This document shows positions 16,105-22,985 of a stretch of 22,985 bases of DNA, one piece after another; within the stretch, counting starts at the first letter, position 1; every line of letters begins with the position of its first letter. The stretch is from Amoeboaphelidium occidentale. Taxonomy: Eukaryota; Aphelidiomycota; Aphelidea. The notes beneath the pieces are model-generated. The model ran no database searches. It was given only the letters and a program-made list of their open reading frames with translations, and was not told the DNA's origin. A program made the translations under genes and the position numbers. The stretch lies in contig JALGPX010000166.1 in NCBI GenBank assembly GCA_023515795.1, positions 1 to 22,985 on the forward strand. Reading direction: 5' to 3'.

Positions 16105-17976
16105 CTATGTTTCTCTGTAAATCATTGTAGTCTTGTTCCTTCCCACTCTTCGTGTTTTATATCCAAACTTGATTAAACTTTGGGCGAATTTAGTTGTTGC
16201 GGAAACGTAATCGCCAGTCGTCTTGCACCATTGACAATATTCACAATAAACTTCACTAAAGCGTACCATTTCGGAACTTTTACTCAATTCGAAGACCTCA
16301 GAAACAAAGACATCCGTAGAAGAGGCATTCAGGTTCACCAGCTCCTTCTCCATCTCCGTTCTGAAGGGCGTCAAACATTCAAGGACCTTTACATTGTAAT
16401 ACAAGTGGTGACGTAAAGCCTTGATAACATATTGATTCTTAATCTCCTCCCGTAACTTTTGAAAGTATTCCTGATTCTGTTTCTTCTCTTCATTGAGCTT
16501 TAGAACAACAAATCTTCTGTTGTCTTCAGGAATGTCAACAGGACTGTTATTATTGGAGCAGATGATGAAATTACAATTATTTCTTGCTTTAAAAGAATCA
16601 ACACCTTTTAATTCAACTTTCAAAGTAGGATCTGTAATGAGCGTCTTCAGTCTGTTTTGTAAACTCTCGTCTTTGTGCGCACCAGCAACTACCTCGTTGA
16701 CAATAATCAAAACTTTTTCATGCAAGCAATTATTGAACTGATTTTTTAAGTCCTTCATATCAATTGGCACACAGTATTCTTCTCCCGCAATTGTACCGGC
16801 CAGCTCAGCAAATGTTGTCTTCCCTATTCCTTGACCACCAAGGAGAACCAACGCAATCCGCGTTTGACCGTGTTGCCACATCTTTGCCATCCATGTAACT
16901 ATGAATTGGAAACAATTTGGATCTTTGTTGGCCACAATGTTCAACAGAAACTTATGGATATTGGGGCATATGTCCCAAATAGAGCCTGATCCATAATCAA
17001 TCATTTCAGGACGATTATATGTATTATATGTCGTACTTTCTTGTTTCTCATTCTGTACAATGAAATCTGTTTTCATAAATGACCTTCTTGAATCAGAAAA
17101 CATCCACTTTGAGATTGCTACATTTGAGAACCTTTCCTTCAAAATCGATAACGTATCAAACTGGTATTGTCCCTCGTCGTAGGATCTCCAACCATAACAA
17201 GTGGGAATATCAACGACAAATATGAACTGATTCAAATATTCGACTAGTGCATCAGTATAAGGCAAGAGATATCTAGAGAATTCAAGGTTGAATTTCAAAC
17301 CATGTCCTGGTTCCCGACTTCCCAATACATCATTAATTAAACACCAACCATCGAAAGAAGGGTCCCATTTACACTCAGAGGAATCGATCAAAGAGAGTGT
17401 TGCAGAGACATTTAACTTTTGTTTCAAAACATCTGCGGCAGCAACAAGATCCAAATTTTCCTTGGTTGCTCCAGTAATAACGAAACAACTACCTAATACC
17501 GAGATTTGCCCATTATCATGCAATGCCCTGGAAAAAAAGGATTGAAGCTCCAACAAGATACTTTCATGTTGTTTCTTGACTGCCATGATTTCACTCTTGC
17601 GTCTCTTGTTAGTTACTGGTTCAGTTAGAGTGGTGTATAAAACTGTTTTGGATCTGGTGATACGACTGTTGCACGCAGCAGGTGGGGTTTGTTGGTTCAT
17701 ACAATCTGACAAATTATCAACAGACACCAAAACAGAAACATCGTCTTGCTCCAAAATGTATGCCAAGATCAAAGGAGGAAGTACCATAGCTACATCTTCA
17801 ATTGTAGAATCAAGATCATTGGGTTTCTTTTGTTTCAAGGTTTTCGCACAGTAATACAGCATCAGTAAATGCATCTTGTCCTGATAACTGAGAACAGTTT
17901 CTGTTAATTCTTGCAAATTCGAAGCATATACAACATTATAAATCCTTTCCAAGTTAACATGAGTTGAGGAGGCCAT
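16105..17976 (-). CDS. Superfamily 3 helicase (D5/DUF5906-like replicative helicase)
   Basis: From the ATG at 17976 (MASSTHVNLERIYN, GATCATGGCC context) about 623 aa; the frame is open further up to 18060 without another ATG. The C-terminal third is an SF3 ATPase (numbering of the 623-aa form): Walker A GGQGIGKTT (about 380-388), Walker B KVLIIVNEV (about 421-429, with N-E in place of D-E), motif C FIICSNNNSP (about 470-479) and an arginine finger DNRRFVV (about 485-491). The N-terminal region has no clear primase motif. A C-terminal winged-helix-like domain (VYCEYCQWCKTTGDYVSATT onward) is typical of phage/virus D5-like helicases. It unwinds the origin and genome during element replication, working with PolB. 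First gene of the array, directly downstream of the iterated region. Confidence 0.88.
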   Translation of the reverse strand: MASSTHVNLERIYNVVYASNLQELTETVLSYQDKMHLLMLYYCAKTLKQKKPNDLDSTIEDVAMVLPPLILAYILEQDDVSVLVSVDNLSDCMNQQTPPAACNSRITRSKTVLYTTLTEPVTNKRRKSEIMAVKKQHESILLELQSFFSRALHDNGQISVLGSCFVITGATKENLDLVAAADVLKQKLNVSATLSLIDSSECKWDPSFDGWCLINDVLGSREPGHGLKFNLEFSRYLLPYTDALVEYLNQFIFVVDIPTCYGWRSYDEGQYQFDTLSILKERFSNVAISKWMFSDSRRSFMKTDFIVQNEKQESTTYNTYNRPEMIDYGSGSIWDICPNIHKFLLNIVANKDPNCFQFIVTWMAKMWQHGQTRIALVLLGGQGIGKTTFAELAGTIAGEEYCVPIDMKDLKNQFNNCLHEKVLIIVNEVVAGAHKDESLQNRLKTLITDPTLKVELKGVDSFKARNNCNFIICSNNNSPVDIPEDNRRFVVLKLNEEKKQNQEYFQKLREEIKNQYVIKALRHHLYYNVKVLECLTPFRTEMEKELVNLNASSTDVFVSEVFELSKSSEMVRFSEVYCEYCQWCKTTGDYVSATTKFAQSLIKFGYKTRRVGRNKTTMIYRET

Positions 17977-18203
17977 GATCAGTTTCAAGAAACAATATTG
18001 TTGAATCGAAGAAAGGACGCCAGCGTCTTCCCAGTCCTTCCATAACCTTCCAGCAGTCAAAGAGTAGTAGAGTACAATCTAGCAATGTCATATGAAGTAG
18101 ATTGTATAGTACCTACAGTGGACCAAGATTATAATTGCATACTTCTTATTGTTAGTACAGTGATGTAACAATTTTACCTGGTCGCTAAACAAAACTCGGA
18201 AAT
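17977..18203. promoter_or_regulatory. Leader of the helicase gene
   Basis: A non-coding stretch between the helicase ATG and the iterated region. It is A/T-rich (about 18060-18180) with a near palindrome AGTAGATTGTATAGTACCTAC around 18096 that could lie near the transcription start. No gene is seen. Confidence 0.35.
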
Positions 18204-18400
18204 ATGACGCCGCCGACGTCCACCACGCCGCATTCCTATAGTTTCAGTACAAAGTTGGGCCCGAGTGGACGTCACTTGCAGTAAGGTGGACGTCATTGCT
18301 ATCAGTAGAACAAGAGATGACGTCCACCCAAAGGTCAAACCACAGGGCTTTTCCCTTGTAAAGTAGGCAGAGTGGACGCGGTGGACGTCGACGGCGTCAT
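18204..18400. promoter_or_regulatory. Iterated GACGTC region with inverted arms: candidate replication origin or promoter
   Basis: Arms 18204-18227 and 18377-18400 are inverted repeats (22 of 24 bases; core CGACGTCCACC). Between and within them are five boxes of the form GTGGACGTCR or its complement: 18214-18223, 18265-18274, 18286-18295, 18318-18327 and 18381-18390, plus a partial GTGGACGCGG at 18373-18382. Each contains the palindrome GACGTC; two-thirds also read TGACGTC, the CRE/ATF half of a bZIP site. The position upstream of the SF3 helicase is where iteron origins and early promoters sit. No ORF crosses it. Origin function is inference. Confidence 0.65.
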
Positions 18401-18491
18401 TTTTAACGGTTTTGATTGAAACGATACGAGTAAGTGCAGCGACGGGATGGGGTGATGATAGTTGAGGATACGAAGCTTACTTTAGCATTCC

Positions 18492-18497
18492 TTTATT
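18492..18497 (-). terminator. Poly(A) signal of the dynamin-like gene
   Basis: AATAAA on the minus strand, about 60 bases past the stop and 13 past the 35-bp shared sequence. Confidence 0.5.
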
Positions 18498-18510
18498 ACT
18501 AGACATAAGA

Positions 18511-18545
18511 GGCACCATTAAAACCCCAGTGGGAAAAGGTATGCC
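18511..18545 (-). repeat. 35-bp sequence shared (inverted) with 10173-10207
   Basis: On the minus strand it follows the dynamin stop by 12 bases and is followed by AATAAA, just as the other copy follows the GIY-YIG stop. 33 of 35 bases agree. Read in one particular frame both encode AYLFPLGF and a stop, and both mismatches are then silent; with only two differences this is suggestive at best. Confidence 0.9.
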
Positions 18546-18557
18546 ATGACTGTATGT

Positions 18558-20363
18558 TTAGTTTTCTCTGGCATTTTGGATAATAATGCCTAGCTGAGTC
18601 TCAGCTGTGTTGATTAAAGCCAGAATGTTTTCCAACAGTCTTCTTTCTTCGGCAACAGGTGCTGCTTCAATTCTAAACCACTCCACTCTGATTCCATTCA
18701 TCATAGTATCACGAGTGTTTCCCTGAAGCTTTCTTACTGAGATCAATTTATCAAACATATATTCCATCAAATTGTCCATGAGCATCATTAACCTGTCTTG
18801 ACCTTCAGTTTGACCCGAAACAAGAATATTAAACCAAAACTGAATCTTGTCGTTCAAAAGATCGCTGTCATTAAAATCAGACAAATGTCTTGTCAACATC
18901 TGCCTCAAATTTTGAATAGCCTGTGTAAATCTATGAAACATCCAATCAGAGGCGCGATCTCTTGACAATTCTTCACAAACAAGAATCACAAAATCAGCAA
19001 CCCATGCATCATACAGTGCTCTGCCAATAGGTAGACCATCCTCGAATTCTCGCAAATTTTGAAGGTGTTGAGGTCTGCTGTTGCGATTCGATTGTGCAAT
19101 AGTGTTGAACTGATGACGGTTTTGGTTTTCAACGATCATCTTCTGCGAATTGCTAGCAACGTCAATTTTTGAGGAAATGAATACTTTCAGAGCATCTAAA
19201 TTTCTCACATTGACAACGGTACCCAGACTTTGCAAACTTTGTTGAGCGCGACCCTTAAACTCTTGCAGTTGACGAACAAGATCTTGACTAATACCAGCAA
19301 TATGAACTCTAAAACCAGACGTAATTTTTTCAATCAAACAGCCTAGCGTAACAACTCTCCTATCAAACAAATCTCCATGTAATCTCTGGAAAGTATCCAG
19401 CTCTGCTCTGTTTACTTGTTCAAAACTCAAATTTTGGTCATGCTCACCATTGATAACTCCAACAAAGCCATGACCAAATTCAATTCCATCTTCACCAAGA
19501 ATACGCTGTCTAGCTTCCTGGGCGCGAACAACCATATCCACTTTGGTTAATACACCAATTGTGCGATCAACACAATTATTCTGTTGAATTAAACCAACAA
19601 TAGATGATGTCTGAACTTCTTGCGTGCAAGGAATCACTGCTAACACCAAATTATTAGGATCACTAATGTACCTTGTGGTCAGTCTCCTCGTTTCATCGCC
19701 AATATTCTGTGGCTCATTTCTTCGATACCCTGATACAATACCAGGCAAATCAATTAAAGTCAAGTTTGGCACAACTCTAGAGCAAATCTCAATAAGAAAC
19801 TCTTGATCAATAATTCCCTCGACGCGGCCGCCATGAGCGTTACCAACAAACGCATTCATATTTTCACGAACATTTTCACCGATTTCCTCCAATGTGGTTC
19901 GTGTACTGTCAACAAATTCCAAATTTGCTTCACTAGTACCCGTTCTGACCAACATTGCTCCTGGGTTGATTGTCGCAAAAGGTTGATTGTGATCTCTAGC
20001 CATTGTTTCGAGCTGCTCGGTGTTCATCCTGCGCAATGTGAGTTTTATAGGCATTCTAGTAGTGATGCCTCTACCTCGAGGAAAGAACCTCAAATTTGCC
20101 AACCTTTCAATAACAGAACTCTTTCCTGCACTTTCATCTCCAACCACAACAATCTTTGGCAGCTTGACCGAACAGGTAAGTTCGTCTTTCGTTTTCTGCG
20201 ACAGCTTTTTGGCTTCATCAAGAGATTGTGTTAGCGGATCAAACAAATTCATTATGCTGAGTCTTAGCTCCGGAGTATTTGCTCTCCTGTTACTTGAACT
20301 AGATGCACCCTCGTCAGACTGAGAGCTAGTTAGTAGCTTGCGCATATTTGTGAAATTATTCAT
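18558..20363 (-). CDS. Dynamin-superfamily GTPase
   Basis: From the ATG at 20363 (MNNFTNMRKLLTSS) about 601 aa; the open frame extends to 20417 without a further ATG. GTPase motifs of dynamins are complete: G1 GDESAGKSS (75-83), G2 in RGRGITTRMPI (97-107), G3 IDLPG (204-208), G4 TKVD (273-276). The dynamin-specific context is present (FFPRGRGITTRMP; VLAVIPCTQEVQTSS). The middle and C-terminal helices form the stalk; no pleckstrin domain or transmembrane segment is seen, so it is nearer to Mx/DRP-type proteins in build and length. Such proteins assemble on membranes or nucleoprotein. Intronless, on the same strand as the PolB array but beyond the iterated region. Possibly an element gene, possibly captured from a host. 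Confidence 0.9.
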   Translation of the reverse strand: MNNFTNMRKLLTSSQSDEGASSSSNRRANTPELRLSIMNLFDPLTQSLDEAKKLSQKTKDELTCSVKLPKIVVVGDESAGKSSVIERLANLRFFPRGRGITTRMPIKLTLRRMNTEQLETMARDHNQPFATINPGAMLVRTGTSEANLEFVDSTRTTLEEIGENVRENMNAFVGNAHGGRVEGIIDQEFLIEICSRVVPNLTLIDLPGIVSGYRRNEPQNIGDETRRLTTRYISDPNNLVLAVIPCTQEVQTSSIVGLIQQNNCVDRTIGVLTKVDMVVRAQEARQRILGEDGIEFGHGFVGVINGEHDQNLSFEQVNRAELDTFQRLHGDLFDRRVVTLGCLIEKITSGFRVHIAGISQDLVRQLQEFKGRAQQSLQSLGTVVNVRNLDALKVFISSKIDVASNSQKMIVENQNRHQFNTIAQSNRNSRPQHLQNLREFEDGLPIGRALYDAWVADFVILVCEELSRDRASDWMFHRFTQAIQNLRQMLTRHLSDFNDSDLLNDKIQFWFNILVSGQTEGQDRLMMLMDNLMEYMFDKLISVRKLQGNTRDTMMNGIRVEWFRIEAAPVAEERRLLENILALINTAETQLGIIIQNAREN

Positions 20364-20420
20364 GAAAAATTTGAGAAGGAGCTGGAAGAACACAAAAAAA
20401 ATAGAAACTAGTTTCAAGGG

Positions 20421-20690
20421 GTGAATGTCTGGACGGACTCACAGGTTATTGTTCTTGCACAAGCAGTGGTAGGAGTTGCCCAGCAGAATTATCCAAACAA
20501 CAGAGGAGGCATAATGAGAATGGGAACGGGCGTTCACCAAGTGCATAGGTATAATTTGAGTATTCAGCATCGCGATTTAGCTACTTTCCCTTACCAAAGG
20601 CTAGTAGACAATGTAGAAAAAAATGGTTGACTCTGGTGACTCTATTCAAGTAAGGGATGTTGTTTTGTTTTTGGCTGTAATGTTGTAAAT
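20421..20690 (+). pseudogene. Second copy of the 118-aa gene, inverted, about one break
   Basis: The plus-strand frame carries QVIVLAQAVVGVAQQNYPNN, RGGIMRMGTGVHQVHRYNLS and DLATFPYQRLVDNVE, aligned end to end with the protein of 12147-12503 (roughly 60 percent identical by eye in the core). Similarity reaches the hydrophobic C-terminus. The N-terminal 35 residues are not preserved. AATAAA follows at about 20693. About one break. It is divergent from the dynamin gene and followed by a transposase remnant, the same order as at 12.5-10.3 kb. Confidence 0.75.
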
Positions 20691-20729
20691 ACTCAATAAA
20701 CGAGATTTGAACCATTTTTTGGAAATGCT

Positions 20730-20990
20730 ATGATTACAAAATCTGAAAGACATTCACTATTTGACAGTACTGAGATGGTGGACCTTCCGGCTGAGAAATG
20801 GGATTCTATGTGGTCGACTGTGGATAATGTATGGCGTGTAGACAGCCGTAAGAAAAAGGAGTGGAAGCTGGTGTGAACTTAAGATAAAGGTGCTGAAATT
20901 CACTATCCAAATAAGAAAGAAAACAAGAGTTGTACCACATCACACCAAGGATAGTCATACGTTACACCTGTATCACCTTGGACAGATATA
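20730..20990 (+). pseudogene. Remnant of the MULE-type transposase N-terminus, inverted second copy
   Basis: Plus-strand residues KSERHSLFDSTEMVDLPAEK and WDSMWSTVDNVWRVDSR, then KKKEWKLV, align with the N-terminus of the transposase at 11859 (DERNLLFNPTAGTVELSMED, then WNLYWPSVDNLWKLIKR, SKKEWSLV). Weak similarity continues to about 20990, including a DSH and a DRYRRRHY-like piece where the intact copy has CHSHAMDLVDIYRR. It is heavily decayed (several breaks) and the catalytic core is missing. Confidence 0.7.
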
Positions 20991-21095
20991 GAAGAAGACA
21001 TTATCATTATATTAAATATATAACATTATCCAATCATTTCACCCATTTGATAAAGAAAACTTTGTTAACCCTAAAACAAAAATTGAATTTTTAAG
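20991..21095 (+). promoter_or_regulatory. Probable promoter/leader of the protease gene
   Basis: A/T-rich with a TATA-like ATTAAATATATAAC near 21013-21026, about 75 bp upstream of the ATG. Confidence 0.35.
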
Positions 21096-22109
21096 ATGGC
21101 AGATATTAACGCACCAGCTGGATATTACGAGCGGCGCACAGTTACACGTGCGGCACTTGAAGGTCAGGTGTCAAACCCACAGAATGACGACGGTCGCTTT
21201 GGAGGACTTACGACTAACCAGTTAAGAAAACTTCTCGATGTTGGCAAATCTGTTTGCACAATTGCGCGGGTTAGTGCAGATGGAACGCAGCAACAAGTAG
21301 GTACTGGATGGCATTTAGGCAATGGATGGATTATGTCTTGTCAACATGTTATTTGTGAGTTGAACGAGGATAGTTCTGATGCACACCAACTCCGGTTCAG
21401 CTTCCCAGATCGCTCAATAGGAATTAGCCCTCGGGTTTGCATATTTGCGCATTTCGAAGATCCACCTGCAACGCATTACCTTCAAGAAATCGGTCACGAT
21501 TTGGCGTTGGTGCAATTATTCAAAGACTCCAAAATAATCCAGCAAGTATTCGAAGGAATACCAGGTCTCGGTGGTGTTGATTTTCGGGAAGCTCTTGTTG
21601 GGGAGCAGCTTGTTTCGTGCCACCACGGCAGCGCACTCGTCGCAATGGAAGCTACCGGATTACATCCACAACAGTTCTCTATCAGTGGTGCGCGTACAGT
21701 TGCCTTCATCACGAATCCTCATGGGATTAGACTCTTGATTCATTCAGGTCATTCGTATCCATTGGCTTCCGGTTCACCTATATTAATCTGGGAGAAAAGT
21801 AAATGGATTGTAACAGCGGTCTCGTTTGCTGGTCAGAATGGATGGATAGATGTCCCAAGCTTCGGGGTGAGTGCTCAGGGTGGTAAAAAAAGTTGGTTGC
21901 AACGTACAGTTTTTGCTGCATCTGAAATTCCAGTCATGTACCGCAATGAATATCAATTAGCAGGGGGTACTGCTGCTGGAGTATGCCAAAATCTGAATAG
22001 TGATCTACGTGAAAATCTGATGAGAGTAAGAATCCCTCGTCAGCCACCACCAAACGTTAACCGAGAGGAGTTTGAAAGTATTATTTGGGATGAGCAACAA
22101 GATACTTAA
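21096..22109 (+). CDS. Trypsin-like serine protease (S1/HtrA-like fold)
   Basis: A 337-aa intronless protein from ATG 21096 (AAGATGG context). Catalytic triad by motif: His84 in WIMSCQHV, Asp135 in GHDLALVQL, Ser225 in PLASGSPIL. The strand before it (GTGWHLGNGWIMS, 69-81) is typical of HtrA/trypsin-2 folds. There is no signal peptide and no PDZ domain; a 40-residue N-terminal extension (YYERRTVTRAALE) and a C-terminal tail (RIPRQPPPNVNREEFES) are variable. An intracellular chymotrypsin-like protease is expected. Use in polyprotein or structural-protein processing by the element is speculation. AATAAA at 22164-22169. Downstream of the inverted 118-aa/transposase remnants. Confidence 0.8.
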   Translation: MADINAPAGYYERRTVTRAALEGQVSNPQNDDGRFGGLTTNQLRKLLDVGKSVCTIARVSADGTQQQVGTGWHLGNGWIMSCQHVICELNEDSSDAHQLRFSFPDRSIGISPRVCIFAHFEDPPATHYLQEIGHDLALVQLFKDSKIIQQVFEGIPGLGGVDFREALVGEQLVSCHHGSALVAMEATGLHPQQFSISGARTVAFITNPHGIRLLIHSGHSYPLASGSPILIWEKSKWIVTAVSFAGQNGWIDVPSFGVSAQGGKKSWLQRTVFAASEIPVMYRNEYQLAGGTAAGVCQNLNSDLRENLMRVRIPRQPPPNVNREEFESIIWDEQQDT

Positions 22110-22161
22110 TCAATTTGTGCACTGATAGCAATGCTATTATTTGATCAGAAGACTGAATTGC

Positions 22162-22425
22162 CTAATAAAATGCGCTATTATTGCATGTTATATCAATGAT
22201 GTTAGATTCAAGTAATTGATAAATCATATCTATTTCATAATGTCTCAAACTTCTGAGTTGCCCAACAATATCCCCAATGATATCGGCATTGTTGGTAAGG
22301 TTGTTAACACGTTCAACATTCGCAGTGTTGTAATAAGCATTGCTATCATTCAGAAACACTGTCTCCGCATCAGTATCATCTCCCGTGCGTCCGCAGCTTT
22401 CCAAAATTAACGCTTTCTCGTCCAA
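22162..22425 (-). CDS. C-terminal part of an unknown protein
   Basis: An 87-codon minus frame, closed upstream at about 22437 and lacking an ATG at its start. It has natural-looking composition (DIIGDIVGQLRSLRHYEIDM and IYQLLESNIIDI, an amphipathic helical stretch). It is convergent with the protease gene and its stop overlaps the other gene's poly(A) region. Perhaps the last exon or the remnant of a gene. No family recognised. Confidence 0.35.
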   Translation of the reverse strand: MDEKALILESCGRTGDDTDAETVFLNDSNAYYNTANVERVNNLTNNADIIGDIVGQLRSLRHYEIDMIYQLLESNIIDITCNNSAFY

Positions 22426-22584
22426 ATATGCGACTCGTTATCATCATTATTTCAGCATGCGAGAAAACTATCAGAACTCAAGTATTCATAGTACCGTAAA
22501 ACTCGCGGTATAAGCAGCTCGCGGTTTAAGAAAACCAAAGATTTTTCGTTTCTCACTTTCTGGCCCAACTATTCATTAATACTT
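22426..22584. other. Intergenic with a 16-bp tandem pair
   Basis: CTCGCGGTATAAGCAG (22502-22517) is followed at once by CTCGCGGTTTAAGAAA (22518-22533). The preceding TACCGTAAAACTCGCGG resembles termini of pogo/Tigger-like DNA transposons, but no partner end is visible. Confidence 0.35.
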
Positions 22585-22767
22585 ATGACTTTAATAGACC
22601 CTAAATCCAAAGCAGTTCACATTGTAGGCTTAAATAAGTCCGACCATGGCAGCTTTTGCTTGGTTCACCCGGAAGGGTGCGGTGCTCTCCTTCAAGACGG
22701 AAATAGGGTGCTTTTAAGACTGGAGACAATAGAAGAGGAGGTTCTTCAGCCGGCAGGCTATAATAAG
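22585..22767 (+). pseudogene. 5' fragment of an unknown gene cut by an LTR-like repeat
   Basis: ATG at 22585 opens MTLIDPKSKAVHIVGLNKSD, then HGSFCLVHPEGCGALLQDGN and RVLLRLETIEEEVLQPAGYN. The frame is protein-like up to the point where the TGTTGGAATATT repeat begins at 22768, after which it continues only by chance. The gene is thus interrupted by the repeat. No family recognised. Confidence 0.4.
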
Positions 22768-22985
22768 TGTTGGAATATTACTATTACAACCTCAATCATT
22801 CTGTTAGGATGTGGGGTTAGCAAGGTTGCGTGCATTAGGCTTTTGTGGCTTAGTCAGTGGCCATGTGAAATCACGTGAGTTTATTTATAGTGTGATCAGG
22901 TTAGGGTTAGTTAGGAGTCATTACTGCTTTATTGAATTAATAGATTCTTTCATCTCTTCTTCCTACAAAAGCTGTTGTGCGAGGC
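22768..22985 (+). mobile_element. LTR-like repeat, partial (runs off the window)
   Basis: It begins TGTTGGAATATTACTATTAC, as the repeat at 8034 does, and its body (GGTTGCGTGC, GTGGCTTAGTCAGTG, CCATGTG, CACGTGAGTT) matches the reverse complement of that repeat. It continues with a TTTATTTATAG stretch and is cut by the window end. The TG start and the copy elsewhere support an LTR-type fossil; length beyond 218 bp is unknown. Confidence 0.5.

Larger units (their letters stand above)
10297..18400 (-). mobile_element. Virus-like element core (Polinton/virophage/adintovirus-like), lightly decayed
   Basis: Six genes lie head to tail on the minus strand with gaps of under 300 bp: SF3 helicase, GNAT, zinc-knuckle protein, protein-primed type PolB, 118-aa protein, MULE-type transposase. 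Upstream of the helicase is an iterated palindromic region. PolB plus SF3 helicase is the replication set of virophages and some Polinton-like viruses. No capsid, penton, packaging ATPase, maturation protease or retroviral-type integrase is seen, so the family is open and the real ends may lie outside. About two breaks overall in 8 kb suggest a young insertion or one still under some constraint. The 35-bp inverted pair at 10173 and 18511 brackets this core but may be a 3' UTR element instead of terminal repeats. Confidence 0.6.

Noticed and set aside
10645-16107. Possible reassigned stop codons in this genome
   Set aside because: TAA, TAG and TGA all end well-formed genes, each followed by a poly(A) signal (TAG for the helicase, TAA for PolB and GNAT, TGA for RING and KH); the standard code fits.
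19803-20322. Plus-strand ORFs of 143 and 100 codons
   Set aside because: Antisense shadows of the dynamin-like gene.
22480-22533. Terminus of a pogo/Tigger-like transposon
   Set aside because: Only one end-like sequence (TACCGTAAAACTCGCGG) and no inverted partner or transposase in the window.
1-22985. CRISPR arrays, tRNA or rRNA genes
   Set aside because: No regularly spaced repeats, tRNA cloverleaf signatures or rRNA-like conserved stretches were seen.

Overview
The window looks like nuclear DNA of a eukaryote. Two genes or gene traces carry AATAAA-type poly(A) signals just past the stop, one short gene has a very small (40 bp) GT-AG intron, and relics of a hAT transposon and of LTR-type repeats are present. 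The hAT C-terminus and the MluI-box-like motifs near 4.1 kb resemble what is seen in early-diverging fungi, but I cannot fix the host; an invertebrate remains possible. Four single N characters in the first 3 kb, each sitting beside duplicated sequence, mark assembly joins, so that part must be read with caution.

Layout. 0-4.0 kb: decayed and duplicated sequence, including a 980-bp block present twice and a gene fragment with a mini-intron. 4.0-7.0 kb: a RING-type zinc protein, a small unknown gene, and a protein with the motif set of DXO/Rai1 mRNA-decapping nucleases. 7.0-9.1 kb: a decayed unknown gene, a 148-bp TG...CA repeat (solo-LTR-like) and the 3' end of a hAT transposon. 9.1-10.2 kb: a KH-domain protein and a broken GIY-YIG nuclease. 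10.3-18.4 kb: a compact, one-strand (minus) gene array reading SF3 helicase, GNAT acetyltransferase, zinc-knuckle protein, protein-primed type DNA polymerase B, a 118-aa unknown protein and a MULE-type DDE transposase with a SWIM zinc finger. Upstream of the helicase lies a 197-bp region bounded by 24-bp inverted arms and filled with repeated GACGTC-centred boxes. 18.5-22.1 kb: a dynamin-like GTPase, diverged remains of the 118-aa gene plus transposase pair in the opposite orientation, and a trypsin-like serine protease. 22.2-23 kb: two small unknown ORFs and an LTR-like repeat that runs off the end.

The central array is best read as a virus-like element of the Polinton/virophage/adintovirus type (protein-primed PolB plus SF3 helicase), integrated and only lightly decayed (about one break each in the polymerase region and the transposase). 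No capsid, packaging ATPase, maturation protease or retroviral-type integrase is recognisable. Its unusual points are a MULE-like transposase that appears to be a standing member of the gene set (the 118-aa gene and transposase occur together twice), a probable iterated origin/promoter, a shared TTTTCTCTCC box before several genes, poly(A) signals that overlap stop codons, and a 35-bp sequence shared by the 3' regions of the GIY-YIG and dynamin genes that flank the array. Together these suggest a capsid-less or partly sampled element type that I cannot match to a named family.
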